64,000 bases of DNA from Tolypothrix sp. PCC 7910. GTDB taxonomy: Bacteria; Cyanobacteriota; Cyanobacteriia; Cyanobacteriales; Nostocaceae. Of the stretch, positions 1-8,995 are shown piece by piece. Under the pieces are notes generated by a model. It was not told the DNA's origin, made no database searches, and saw only the letters and a program-made list of their open reading frames with translations. A program made the position numbers and the translations under genes. The first letter of the stretch is position 1; the number at the start of each line of letters is the position of its first letter. The stretch lies in assembly GCF_011769525.1 (NCBI RefSeq), contig NZ_CP050440.1, forward strand, positions 5,147,501-5,211,500, read 5' to 3'.

Positions 1-3
1 AAA

Positions 4-216
4 TCAAATCGGATTCCTATATCTGTCACAAACATTATTTGAATTGGTATCAGCCTCAGCAACCAGAGAAATTGTCAAGTTCCCTGAGTCACGTAAAGCA
101 TTCACAATCAACTGTTCAGTGTGGCTACTATACGGCATATTCAGAAACGCCGCTGTTGTCAAAGCTTCAATGTTAGCAACATCACCAGGCACTTCTTTTC
201 GTATTGTGATATTCAT
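4..216 (-). pseudogene. GNAT-family N-acetyltransferase, truncated
   Basis: The first ~55 residues (MNITIRKEVPGDVANIEALT...) match the N-terminal part of GNAT acyltransferases, which move an acetyl group from acetyl-CoA to an amine. The frame reaches a stop at positions 4-6 after 70 codons. Family members run to about 160-170 residues and should next show the core beta strands and the acetyl-CoA loop (R/Q-x-x-G-x-G/A), which are absent. After LVAEAD the sequence becomes unlike the family (TNSNNVCDRYRNPI). I chose the ATG at 216 because the homology begins there; an upstream in-frame ATG at 252 is less likely. Either the gene is broken by an insertion or rearrangement whose edge is near base 1-45, or it is a diverged remnant. 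The window edge prevents a decision. Confidence 0.55.
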
Positions 217-275
217 TATTGGTGTTCTAGAATCTGCGCTATATGGCAGCATTCACAATCAACTTAGAGAGATTT

Positions 276-308
276 AGATCCCCAACTTTTTCAAAAAATT
301 GGGGATCT
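276..308. terminator. Palindromic hairpin between thrC and the GNAT remnant
   Basis: A perfect 10-bp stem (AGATCCCCAA / TTGGGGATCT) with a 13-base A/T-rich loop lies 25 bases beyond the thrC stop codon. It could act as a terminator for thrC read on the minus strand, although no long T-run follows. The same GATCCCC...GGGGATC design is a common dispersed palindrome in cyanobacterial genomes (recalled), so it may simply be a repeat. Confidence 0.5.
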
Positions 309-333
309 GCTGATCAATCCAAATTCTAAAATT

Positions 334-1425
334 CTAAAATCCCATTGCTTCAGCAACCGCGCCTAATTCTGCCTCAATTCCTTGTTTAAATTGGCTGTGG
401 CTGTGCTTAATGGCTGTATCTGGGTCTTTTAAACCATTACCGGTGAGGACGCACACAACTGTTGCTCCTGAAGGAATTTGGTCTTTCACTTGCAACATTC
501 CAGCTACGGAAGCTGCACTAGCTGGTTCGCAGAAAACGCCTTCTGTTGATGCTAGCAATCTGTAAGCATCAAGAATTTCCTCATCAGTAACAGCATGGAA
601 GTTTCCTTGACTAGCTGATTTAACTGCCACAGCTTTTTCCCAACTTGCAGGATTACCAATGCGAATCGCTGTTGCTATTGTTTCGGGATGCTGTACTGGC
701 TGACCGTTAACTAAAGGCGCTGCACCTGCTGCTTGGAAGCCCATCACCTTGGGTAGGCGATCGCATTTCCCTACTTGGTGGTATTGACAAAATCCCATCC
801 AATATGCTGATATATTCCCCGCATTGCCAACTGGGATACATAGCCAGTCTGGGGCGTTACCTAAAACATCAACAATTTCAAAGGCGGCTGTTTTCTGCCC
901 TTCTAAACGATAGGGATTGACAGAATTCACCAAGGTGATGGGGTAGCTTTCTGCCATCTCACGAACAATTTCTAAGGCGCGGTCAAAATTTCCTTTTACC
1001 GCCAGCACTTCTGCCCCATATAGTAAAGCCTGTGCTAACTTACCCAGCGCTACATAACCATCGGGAATCAGCACAAAAGCCTTCATTCCTCCACGCCTAG
1101 CATAAGCGGCGGCTGCTGCTGAGGTGTTACCTGTACTGGCACAAATTACCGCCTTTGCCCCTGCTTCCTTCGCCTTGGAAATTGCCATTGTCATTCCCCG
1201 GTCTTTGAAGCTACCAGTGGGGTTAAGACCATCGTATTTGACAAAAACGCGGACTTGTCTGCCAATACGTTCTGCGATCGCTGGCACTGGAATTAGCGGT
1301 GTATTCCCCTCTAATAAAGTGACAACGGGCGTTGTTTCGCTGACAGGCAAGTATTCCCGATAGGCTTCGATCAGTCCGGGCCAAGGTTGGCGATGAGATT
1401 TAGCAGCAGATAGGCTTACAGTCAC
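334..1425 (-). CDS. thrC: Threonine synthase
   Basis: This 363-residue PLP enzyme converts O-phosphohomoserine to threonine and phosphate, the last step of threonine synthesis in the cytoplasm. The PLP-lysine motif [12 protein letters not shown] is intact (Lys about residue 74), as are the [15 protein letters not shown] phosphate-binding loop and a late GNGLKDPD motif. Length matches the bacterial short form. The start is a GTG at 1425 (MTVSLSAAK); no ATG fits the family N-terminus better. It is monocistronic as far as can be seen, with a 348-bp gap upstream and a hairpin downstream. Codon use looks native. Confidence 0.95.
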   Translation of the reverse strand: MTVSLSAAKSHRQPWPGLIEAYREYLPVSETTPVVTLLEGNTPLIPVPAIAERIGRQVRVFVKYDGLNPTGSFKDRGMTMAISKAKEAGAKAVICASTGNTSAAAAAYARRGGMKAFVLIPDGYVALGKLAQALLYGAEVLAVKGNFDRALEIVREMAESYPITLVNSVNPYRLEGQKTAAFEIVDVLGNAPDWLCIPVGNAGNISAYWMGFCQYHQVGKCDRLPKVMGFQAAGAAPLVNGQPVQHPETIATAIRIGNPASWEKAVAVKSASQGNFHAVTDEEILDAYRLLASTEGVFCEPASAASVAGMLQVKDQIPSGATVVCVLTGNGLKDPDTAIKHSHSQFKQGIEAELGAVAEAMGF

Positions 1426-1773
1426 GGTAATTTATATCAGTTTTTTTCGTGCAAACAGAAAAATTTCAATGGTAAACATCTTGCACCAAGAGACGCTCTC
1501 ATCACAAGAACAAAGTAATTTTTATAGTGCGGGCGTTTTACCTAGATTTTTATTTACCATTTTCCAGTCAGCTTTGTCAGAAGTTTTGCTAAAAGCGAAT
1601 CTCATCTGTGATGTTTTTTCTGGAACACAGCCATCACAATTTGAGTCTCTTATCACAAAACTATAAACCCATTAGAGTAAATGATTGAAAGTATACAATC
1701 ATTTAACAAAGCTTAAAACTACATTATTATATTATCTCTAATGGTGTGAGTTGAGTTGTGGATTTAAATAACT
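1426..1773. other. Gene-poor spacer upstream of thrC
   Basis: This region lies between the divergent thrC and the small protein gene at 1774, so it should hold both promoters. It includes a 65-codon open frame (1469-1666, plus) with no recognisable features, which I do not call as a gene. The 1680-1745 stretch is very A/T-rich. I see no convincing operator or RNA. Confidence 0.4.
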
Positions 1774-1968
1774 ATGTCTACCAGTTCTTCTACTAGTGTT
1801 TCCGATCGCTCTTCCCAAGAACTTTGGGCCAGCCAGTTAAATAAGGCTTATTACCAAGACGATCAACAAGCTAAATTAATGCACCTGCGAGCAGAGGTTG
1901 AATCTTTGCTGTTACAGTTGCAAAGCCTGAAGGAGCAACGTCTGTCTGCTGATTGCCAAGAGCAATAA
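1774..1968 (+). CDS. Small conserved cyanobacterial protein
   Basis: This 64-residue hydrophilic protein has a Ser/Thr-rich head (MSTSSSTSVSDRSS) and then a strongly helical part (NKAYYQDDQQAKLMHLRAEVESLLLQLQSLKEQ) with heptad-like leucines, so a short coiled coil is likely. It has no signal peptide or membrane segment. Proteins of this shape are recalled as widespread and uncharacterised in cyanobacteria. The start ATG at 1774 begins the Ser/Thr-rich stretch. It stands alone, convergent with the large gene at 2122-4488. No function can be assigned. Confidence 0.65.
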   Translation: MSTSSSTSVSDRSSQELWASQLNKAYYQDDQQAKLMHLRAEVESLLLQLQSLKEQRLSADCQEQ

Positions 1969-1978
1969 GTTAAGCACA

Positions 1979-2113
1979 GGCTGAAGGTTGAATTCTGGAG
2001 GCTCAAGGCTAAAACAGCCAATTTTTTGCACCCCTAGATTAAACTAGATTTCCTGATAGGGTTGCGCCTAAGACAACTAAATTCATCCTTTATACTTCAG
2101 CCTTCAACCTTCC
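1979..2113. repeat. Imperfect inverted repeat between convergent genes
   Basis: GGCTGAAGGTTGAA near 1979-1992 is mirrored by TTCAGCCTTCAACCTT at 2095-2110, with about 100 bases between. It sits in the gap between convergent genes and may be a folded terminator or a decayed repeat. The evidence is only the paired arms. Confidence 0.3.
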
Positions 2114-2121
2114 TGCGGCTG

Positions 2122-4488
2122 TTATTCAAAGCGTTGATTTTTCTTTGACCAGCGCTTGAGGCTATATTTATCACCATTTTCTACTAATAGCGCTAGAGAT
2201 TGTCCCTCTGCAAGTTGGGCTATCCCTGTTAGTGTTTGGTGGTAATTTTGCTGAAACTCAGTATAAATTACCTTACCACTATCAGACAAGATTAAAGTGC
2301 GGGGACGAGAAAAATTTTTTGCTGCTTCTGCGTCAACCCCTAGATGATTTAATGATGCGATCGCTTCATCTGAGATAGTTAGCACACTTTCTGGATGAGG
2401 GTTATTGGTTAAATTTAAGACTTGCACGGGCCAATAGCCTATTTGTTGCAACATTTGTGGCAGACTAGGCATGGCACCATTGGGAATTTGACCTGATTGT
2501 TGTAAGGACTTCCATACTGTTGGTAACATTGCTGACACTCTGGCTGGATCTTGTTTTGATAGTTCTTCCAGAGTGATAGGGGATGGTTGTACCCATTCCA
2601 GCGCCGCATCTGTTAAAGCTAAAGGTCGGGGTTGGAGATGATTTTGATTTTCAGCTATTGGTTGTCCGGATACAAGGAGGCGTAAAACACCTGCTTGCAA
2701 TTGCACTCCTTTGATTGTGGCGGTGGTCATTTGTTGTTCTCCGTTGGGCAACCAAACCACTATCAAAATTGTTGGGTCACTGCTAATACCCAAGGTATCC
2801 CACATAAATTTGGCAGGAGAAATCTTAGGTAATTGGAAATTCCCAAAGGGGAAATTTAGCCAGCGTTTACCGTCGTTAAATGCACTCACCTCTACTTGAT
2901 ACCAAACTTCGTTATCTGTGAGTTGTAGTTCTGTTGTGAGGTTTGGTCTGAGCCAGTCAGTTTTGTTCACTTGGGTGACGAGTTGCACTGAACCAATAAT
3001 CCGACTGGGCTGAGTAGAAAGGATTTTTGGTCTGATACCCTCGTTACTTAAGCTGCTTAACAAACCTTCAATATAAGTGATTGTCTCTGGGTTAATTTTG
3101 GGTTGTGCTTTCAACCAAGAAATAGCGTGTTCTTCTCCCCGTTGAACAGCTAATACCAATGCACCCCAAGCTATAACCTCTGGCCGATTGGGATTGACTC
3201 GTAATGCTGTGGTGATGCGATTCCATAACCGTCCCCCATCCATTTGCAGCAGAGTCGCAATTTCTGGGACATTTTGCGGCGAAGCTTCAAATACCTCTAA
3301 AGCTTTTTGCCAGCGACCATCAATTAAATCTGCTAGCACTTCTTGAGAGGGAATTGCCCAAGTTTTATCAGCTTCGGTTTTAGTAAGTTGGGAATGTAGG
3401 TGAATCACATCAATTTGCGCTTGTGCTGCTACGGGAAGCGTGGCTTTTTGCTTTTTTTGTAATGATTGCAACCACTCAAAAGAGGGAGTCCACAGCCCAC
3501 TCCGGGCTAGTAATAAAGCATTTTGGTAAGCAGGAGTTTTTAAGGCTGGTATTTTTAAGGAAATTTCTTCTAAAGCAATGGGATGGGGAAATAATTTTAA
3601 AGGTTTGATTTGGTAAATGCGTAACCGTGGTTCTAAACCTATAGTTTGATCGACAACTAACTCTTTAACACTATCTCCAGTTACCTGCTGCCATTTCGGT
3701 AGTTGTCCATTGGGGCTTTTCCAAGTCAACATCTGTTGCAAAGTACTACGTTCTGGATTGTAGTAGACAATGTTACCGTAGGCGATCGCACTGGTTCCCT
3801 GGGGCAGTTTACCTTGTAAATTTAGCCATAACCCTGATGATGTGCCACCCGGAAAGCGATTTACTTCAGTTAAAGGTAAGGGTTGGCTGTTTTCTGGGTT
3901 TTCTAATTCCACTTCATCAGCAGTAGAAACTACAAAAGATTCTTCTGGCCCAGTTATGGCTAGCTGACTGGCTAGACGGTAGTATTTTTCCGTTGGAGAT
4001 GGTAATTCTAAATCTTGAGATTGTTGATAAACCCTCAGTTCTACCAAGGCTTGACAATCATTCAGGCAATCAGGACGCTGTTGAAAAACTGGCAGCAAAA
4101 AAGACTGTTGTTTATCCTTTGGTACAGCTATAGTTTCCCCAGCTATGAGTTTTTTTTGACTCAGGCTAAGTTTAATTTGTTTGAGAGTCAGGGGTTTATC
4201 TTTGTAATTCCCCCGAGATATTTGTGCCCATTCTGGTAAAAATTTATTCATCCAGATAATTTGTTCTGGATTAAATATATAGAGAATACTGAGCCAAGCA
4301 AAAGAAATTAATATACCAACACTACTCAACAATATGGCGATCGCTAGGGTTGATGTCAGCCTATTTCCCCATTGAGAATTTTTTTTGGGTGTTGTGGAGG
4401 CATCTTGATTTCTCCCAACATCAGTCTGATTTTGCCATGAGGGTTTTAAAGTTAGCTTTCGCAATCGATTGACCATGTTGGTTTGCAC
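2122..4488 (-). CDS. Large conserved single-span membrane protein, function unknown
   Basis: This 788-residue protein is not recognised. A short basic N-terminus is followed by one hydrophobic helix at about residues 45-70 (STLAIAILLSSVGILISFAWL). The rest is a large soluble domain, probably outside the membrane, rich in Gln, Pro and Leu. A helical middle part (about 330-480) resembles TPR-like repeats and the C-terminal 150 residues look globular. There are no catalytic motifs. Two starts are possible: GTG at 4488 and ATG at 4476 (MVNRLRKL); neither has a clear ribosome site, and the ATG is equally plausible. It is divergent from the porin gene at 4663, so the 174-bp gap carries both promoters. 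Confidence 0.75.
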   Translation of the reverse strand: MQTNMVNRLRKLTLKPSWQNQTDVGRNQDASTTPKKNSQWGNRLTSTLAIAILLSSVGILISFAWLSILYIFNPEQIIWMNKFLPEWAQISRGNYKDKPLTLKQIKLSLSQKKLIAGETIAVPKDKQQSFLLPVFQQRPDCLNDCQALVELRVYQQSQDLELPSPTEKYYRLASQLAITGPEESFVVSTADEVELENPENSQPLPLTEVNRFPGGTSSGLWLNLQGKLPQGTSAIAYGNIVYYNPERSTLQQMLTWKSPNGQLPKWQQVTGDSVKELVVDQTIGLEPRLRIYQIKPLKLFPHPIALEEISLKIPALKTPAYQNALLLARSGLWTPSFEWLQSLQKKQKATLPVAAQAQIDVIHLHSQLTKTEADKTWAIPSQEVLADLIDGRWQKALEVFEASPQNVPEIATLLQMDGGRLWNRITTALRVNPNRPEVIAWGALVLAVQRGEEHAISWLKAQPKINPETITYIEGLLSSLSNEGIRPKILSTQPSRIIGSVQLVTQVNKTDWLRPNLTTELQLTDNEVWYQVEVSAFNDGKRWLNFPFGNFQLPKISPAKFMWDTLGISSDPTILIVVWLPNGEQQMTTATIKGVQLQAGVLRLLVSGQPIAENQNHLQPRPLALTDAALEWVQPSPITLEELSKQDPARVSAMLPTVWKSLQQSGQIPNGAMPSLPQMLQQIGYWPVQVLNLTNNPHPESVLTISDEAIASLNHLGVDAEAAKNFSRPRTLILSDSGKVIYTEFQQNYHQTLTGIAQLAEGQSLALLVENGDKYSLKRWSKKNQRFE

Positions 4489-4662
4489 TCTATCTAGAGA
4501 GTAGTTTGAGGCTGCATAATTTATCTTTTATACTCGCGGTTTTTAAATATTGCCCAAAAATTTTTAAGTCAAATTTGACACAAAATCAGTAAATTTCCTC
4601 AAGCCATTTGTCATAAACGTGAATACACTCATGGCCTAAGTATGGAAGCAGAGTAGAAACCA

Positions 4663-6306
4663 ATGATACGCCCCACGAAAAGAAAAACCTGGATGCTTGT
4701 ATGGTTAATAATTGCGGGCGTAAACGGATTTTGCCAAAAAGCGATCGCTCAAGATTATAGTCTGCCATCTGCTAGCGAAGAATCTTCTGTAGAAAATCCA
4801 GAACCGATGGCGCAAGTAACATCGGTATCACAGCTAAAAGACGTACAACCTACAGACTGGGCGTTTCAAGCATTACAATCTTTAGTAGAACGCTACGGTT
4901 GTATCGCAGGTTATCCCAATAGTACTTATCGTGGCGATCGCGCTTTGACACGCTATGAATTTGCTGCAGGTGTCAATGCTTGCTTAGATAGAGTTAACGA
5001 GTTAATCGCTACAGCTACCAGTGACTTAGTTAGCCGCGAAGATTTAGCCCAGATCCAAAAATTACAATCAGAATTTGCCCCTGAATTAGCAGCTTTACGG
5101 GGTAGAGTTGATCAGTTAGAAGCCCGCACCGCTGAACTTGAAGCCAATCAATTTTCCACAACAACTAAACTCAGTGGCTTAGCCATCATTGGCGTGCAAG
5201 GAAGAAATAGCAATCGTGGTGACGTTAGCCCTAGAGACGGCATCAAAGATACAAATGACTTAGGTACAAATGCCAATGTCATCTTGATGAGTCAGCTATA
5301 TTTAACTACCCAATTTACGCCGCGTAGTTACTTATTTACAGGTCTTTTACATGGAATTGGTGCTAGCAGTCCGAGGTTTAACAATAGTGTTTCTCGCAAT
5401 GATGTTTTGTTGGGCTACGAATTTCCTACAGATGGCTTCATCATTAGTGATCTGCATTATCACTGGTTAGTTGCTGACAACTTAGCGTTGATGATCGGTA
5501 CAGAAAACGTGAATATGACAACCGCTTTTCGCGGCCTAAACCGCGCAGAAAGCGGTGCTACAGGCCCACTATCTCTGTTTGCTCAACGCAACCCCATTTT
5601 AAATATAGGGTTTGGTCATGGTGGTATAGCTGTGGATTGGCAGATTGCTAAACGCCTCAGTTTACAGGCACTTTATTCTAGTTATACTCCTGGTAACCCT
5701 GGTAAAGGTACTGGCTTATTTGATAGTAATACTACGACTGGTATACAGTTACTTGTAACGCCAACGGATGCTGTAGATTTAAGTGTTTATTATGTGAATA
5801 ATTACTCTTCAGATGGTTGCTTACTCAGTTTTGTAGGTGATGAGTGCTTAAGTGCAAATTCCCAGCCTCTACAAACCAATGCTGTAGGTGCAACAGTCAC
5901 TTGGCAAATTTCGCCCCGCATTACTCTCGGTGCATGGGGTGGTTATACCAGTTCTTACATTCCTGGGCAAACAGGAAGTGTAGAAACAACAAATTATATG
6001 GCGTTTGTTAATTTCCCAGATTTATTTGCTAAAGGAAATTTGGGTGGAATTTATATCGGACAACCACCAAAAATTACTAACAGTAACTTACCAACAGGTA
6101 GCAATGTTCCTGACACAGTTAATACAGGTTTGGGACGTGCAGGTGGACAACCAGGAACGACATTGCAAATTGAAGGTTTTTATCGCTTTCAAATCACAGA
6201 TAGTATTAGTATTACGCCGGGAATCATTCATATATTAGAACCCGGACATACACCTAATAATGACCCTGTGACTATTGGTATCCTTAGAAGTACTTTTCTT
6301 TTTTAA
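4663..6306 (+). CDS. SLH-OprB outer-membrane porin (iron uptake porin family)
   Basis: This 547-residue outer-membrane protein has a signal peptide (basic MIRPTKRKTW, hydrophobic core, AIAQ cleavage region near residue 30). An SLH domain follows (about 52-115: DVQPTDWAFQALQSL, GYPNSTYRG, LTRYEFA), which anchors to peptidoglycan-linked polymers, then a short coiled coil (about 118-160) and an OprB-type beta barrel ending in a C-terminal phenylalanine (STFLF). Cyanobacterial members pass inorganic ions, and some are linked to iron uptake. The convergent gene at 6618-8285 is a paralogue with a nearly identical SLH/coiled-coil part but a diverged barrel, suggesting an old inverted duplication. 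The substrate cannot be read from the sequence. Confidence 0.9.
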   Translation: MIRPTKRKTWMLVWLIIAGVNGFCQKAIAQDYSLPSASEESSVENPEPMAQVTSVSQLKDVQPTDWAFQALQSLVERYGCIAGYPNSTYRGDRALTRYEFAAGVNACLDRVNELIATATSDLVSREDLAQIQKLQSEFAPELAALRGRVDQLEARTAELEANQFSTTTKLSGLAIIGVQGRNSNRGDVSPRDGIKDTNDLGTNANVILMSQLYLTTQFTPRSYLFTGLLHGIGASSPRFNNSVSRNDVLLGYEFPTDGFIISDLHYHWLVADNLALMIGTENVNMTTAFRGLNRAESGATGPLSLFAQRNPILNIGFGHGGIAVDWQIAKRLSLQALYSSYTPGNPGKGTGLFDSNTTTGIQLLVTPTDAVDLSVYYVNNYSSDGCLLSFVGDECLSANSQPLQTNAVGATVTWQISPRITLGAWGGYTSSYIPGQTGSVETTNYMAFVNFPDLFAKGNLGGIYIGQPPKITNSNLPTGSNVPDTVNTGLGRAGGQPGTTLQIEGFYRFQITDSISITPGIIHILEPGHTPNNDPVTIGILRSTFLF

Positions 6307-6330
6307 TGATTTTTCACTTATTAAAAAGTC

Positions 6331-6402
6331 AGATCAATTGGGGGATTCTCCCCCAAGCCCCCGATTGGGTGACGGTTGCGTCCCCCAAACCCCCTCCAAA
6401 AT
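6331..6402. repeat. 72-bp dispersed repeat, copy 1
   Basis: The block begins AGATCAATTGGGGGATTCTC and runs through GATTGGGTGACGGTTGCGTC to CCCTCCAAAAT. It is nearly identical to 25507-25578. It contains a nested GGGGGA/TCCCCC palindrome near its left end. It lies just after the 4663-6306 porin, so it may also act as a transcription stop. Both copies are in the same orientation. Confidence 0.85.
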
Positions 6403-6525
6403 TATTGTTCTGTTTTTTTGTTGAGTAACTAGTTTTTTGGTTTTGTTATTAATTAATTTTCTGAAATGAACTGTATTTGCCTTTAGCAATAATTTTTTAT
6501 AGTCAAAATTCCCGAATAAATAACT

Positions 6526-6586
6526 ATAGAGTGGACACTATTGGATCTTCGGTTCAAAACCTAATGATCGCAAGTGTCCACCCTAT
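6526..6586. repeat. Inverted repeat with 14-bp arms between convergent porins
   Basis: ATAGAGTGGACACT at 6526-6539 pairs with AGTGTCCACCCTAT at 6573-6586 (13 of 14). The 33-base centre is itself partly self-complementary. It sits 32 bases after the stop of the minus-strand porin. It could be a bidirectional terminator or a small MITE-like repeat; no flanking target duplication is obvious. Confidence 0.6.
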
Positions 6587-6617
6587 AAAAATTCCTGATA
6601 ATTAAGGAATCGGTGTT

Positions 6618-8285
6618 TTAGAAGGTGAAAGTGGTTCTCAGAGTACCAATGATGGCATTATCGCTATTAGCAACTTGACCAGGATTAGTTAACCAAATTA
6701 AACCAGGGGTAATGGAGATATTATCGCTGACACGATATTTATAGAACCCTTCAATATGGTAAGGGCGATCACCTCCAATACGACCTAAGTAAGGCTGGGC
6801 ACCAGCAAAAATACCTAAAACATTACCTTGTCTGCCGAAATCTGGTAAAGCTACGCCAATACCATAGCTCCAAACTTCATCATTGTTGTTGCCGACGACG
6901 CTGTTAATATCGCTGTAAAGCACAAAGCCACTAATCGAGAGTTTGTCGCTAGGTTTGAAAGCGGCTTCAAAGCCATAGGAATTACTGTTATATGGGTTAT
7001 TACCGCCAACTAAATTGGCCTCTCTAGTACCCACTACACCAATATTTCCGGCTCCACCTAGGTCAAATAAAGCAGTTCCAGCATCATGATATCCATGCAC
7101 GTAGGTAGCAGCAAAAGACAGGCGATCGCCTACGTTCAAGTTTAATTGAGCCAGTGCTGCGTAGTTACCTTCAAATAAACCAGCGCGCGCTCCTGGGTTA
7201 TTTCCTTGAGATGCTAAATAACCTACAGTTAATGAAGGTTGGAAAGCAGCGTTACTCTTACCAAAAACAAAATTAACGCCACCACCTGCACCACCGCCAA
7301 TCCGATAAATTGGGCTTTCAGATGCAAAGGTAGATAAAGCACCGTTACCACCGTCAAACCCTTCAAAGTAAGGATTGAGCGTAGGAGCGTAATCGCTATG
7401 AATACCGCCACTGGCTGCTATATATACTTGGGAGTTACCCAGTGGGAAGTAATAAGACAACCAATCTATAAAAGCACCATTATTGGTGCTAGGAGATAAG
7501 TTAAAGGTTTGAGTACCTTCAAATGTGCCATTACGTAAACTTAGGGTATTGGCGTTACCAGCCGCAATCCGGGTGTGTAAGGTATCTTTACCCGTGAAGC
7601 TGGTTTGTAAATCTAAACGTACCCTATCTTGAAATACAGTGTTGTTATTGTCGTTATTACCAAAGTTATCGGTAACTGCAAAAATTGCTTCACCAACTAG
7701 CTTGGTTGTAGTAGAAAATTGATTGGCTTCTAGTTCCGCAGTACGTGCTTCTAAAGAATCTACTCGACCGCGTAAAGTTGCTAATTCTGCAGAGAATTCT
7801 TCTTGCAAACGCTGGAGGGTGGCTAAATCTTGTTTTGTCACCAAGTCAGCTGTTGCTGTGGCAATTAGTTCATTAACTCTATCTAAACAAGCATTCAAAC
7901 CTGCGGCAAATTCATAACGAGTTAAAGCACGATTTCCGCGGTAAGTTCCATTAGGATAACCCGCAATACAACCGTAGCGTTCAACTAAAGACTGCAAAGC
8001 TTGGAATGCCCAATCAGTTGGCTGTACGTCAGAAAATTGAGAAACTGACGTAACTTGAGACATTGAATCCTGGCTACTAACTTCACTTACTAAAACTCTA
8101 TTTTCATCAGTTTTAGCTTGAGCAATTAATTGCTGATTAATGTTTGCTTTCTCTGTGGCAATTCCTGCTGCTTTTGAGTCAGAAGCGTTTAATATTCCTG
8201 CTGCCATCACGCTGGACGAAGCCGATGCATAGGCAGCCAAAAATACTGGAAGTAATACCAGATTTTTCCACAATATATTAGACAT
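6618..8285 (-). CDS. SLH-OprB outer-membrane porin, paralogue
   Basis: This 555-residue porin has a signal peptide (MSNILWKNLVLLPVFLAAYA... to about residue 29). A spacer leads to an SLH domain at about 75-140 (SDVQPTDWAFQALQS, GYPNGTYRG, LTRYEFAAGL), a coiled coil (about 142-185) and an OprB barrel ending TTFTF with the outer-membrane C-terminal Phe. The SLH and coiled-coil parts are almost identical to the neighbour at 4663-6306; the barrels differ, so pore selectivity may differ. A purine-rich ribosome site (GGAGAGGAAAACGG) precedes the ATG. A stem-loop lies in the likely 5' leader (8312-8352). Confidence 0.9.
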   Translation of the reverse strand: MSNILWKNLVLLPVFLAAYASASSSVMAAGILNASDSKAAGIATEKANINQQLIAQAKTDENRVLVSEVSSQDSMSQVTSVSQFSDVQPTDWAFQALQSLVERYGCIAGYPNGTYRGNRALTRYEFAAGLNACLDRVNELIATATADLVTKQDLATLQRLQEEFSAELATLRGRVDSLEARTAELEANQFSTTTKLVGEAIFAVTDNFGNNDNNNTVFQDRVRLDLQTSFTGKDTLHTRIAAGNANTLSLRNGTFEGTQTFNLSPSTNNGAFIDWLSYYFPLGNSQVYIAASGGIHSDYAPTLNPYFEGFDGGNGALSTFASESPIYRIGGGAGGGVNFVFGKSNAAFQPSLTVGYLASQGNNPGARAGLFEGNYAALAQLNLNVGDRLSFAATYVHGYHDAGTALFDLGGAGNIGVVGTREANLVGGNNPYNSNSYGFEAAFKPSDKLSISGFVLYSDINSVVGNNNDEVWSYGIGVALPDFGRQGNVLGIFAGAQPYLGRIGGDRPYHIEGFYKYRVSDNISITPGLIWLTNPGQVANSDNAIIGTLRTTFTF

Positions 8286-8311
8286 ATTTCCGTTTTCCTC
8301 TCCACGAAATA

Positions 8312-8352
8312 CCCCTAATTAATTGCTAAAAAAACAATTAATGGGGTTTTTT
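8312..8352. promoter_or_regulatory. Stem-loop in the porin 5' leader
   Basis: CCCCTAATTAATTG (8312-8325) pairs with CAATTAATGGGG (8335-8346) with one bulged base, and six T residues follow on the plus strand. In the porin transcript (minus strand) the structure lies about 27 bases upstream of the start codon. It could control translation or mRNA stability, or end antisense transcription entering from the porin. Confidence 0.5.
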
Positions 8353-8914
8353 CTGCACACCTATTAAAGTAAGATACGTTACATTGATTCGTTGTATAAA
8401 GTCAAGTCCTAGCTGATGAAATATAGACAAATGGCTTGCACTTTTATAGCCTTTATTCAACGGCTATTTATCTGTAATTTCCACAACTTTGACCAAATGC
8501 AACATTTATCAAGGGTTATTAAGAGCTATTGCATTTAGATGAGCAATAAAGAGCGATTTACTCTTGCTATCTAATGTAAAAACCAGATTTTTTGCCCATG
8601 ATATTTGTATCTATTATGCATAAAAATTAGTGATTTTATACAGAAATTTAAATCTTTCTATGCATAAAATTCATTTTAATGATGCGGAAGTATCAACGGC
8701 AATATTCTGTAGCGAAATTTACAGAAACTTAAATTTTAAAATATAAAAATTTTACTCACTTGTATCGATTATAGAGAGTAAAAATTTTCAATAAATAATA
8801 CTTAAATCAATTGAGAAAGTATTGTTTGATAGTGATGTAAATACTGCTGCTCTAAGCCTGTCGTAAAATCTAATTTTTACAACGTTAGGTTATGGCAGTC
8901 ATATTTGATGTAGG

Positions 8915-8956
8915 GAATTGGTAATTGGTAATTGGTGATTGGTAATTGGTAATCGG
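8915..8956. repeat. Heptanucleotide tandem repeat (TAATTGG type)
   Basis: Six 7-base units of the form TAATTGG/TGATTGG/TAATCGG in a row. Short tandem repeats of this kind are typical of heterocystous cyanobacteria. Confidence 0.85.
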
Positions 8957-8995
8957 AATTATCCCCTTGTCCCCCCCTGCTCCCCTGAAAGTCCC

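Larger units (their letters stand above)
8286..8995. other. Gene-free region upstream of the porin
   Basis: About 710 bases, very A/T-rich, hold no credible gene. They include the stem-loop at 8312-8352, probable porin promoter sequence, and heptamer repeats at 8915-8956 next to the P-type ATPase end. No tRNA or RNA fold was recognised. Confidence 0.5.

Noticed and set aside
1469-1666. 65-codon open frame upstream of thrC
   Set aside because: Composition is not convincing, there is no ribosome site or recognised domain, and it lies where promoters are expected.
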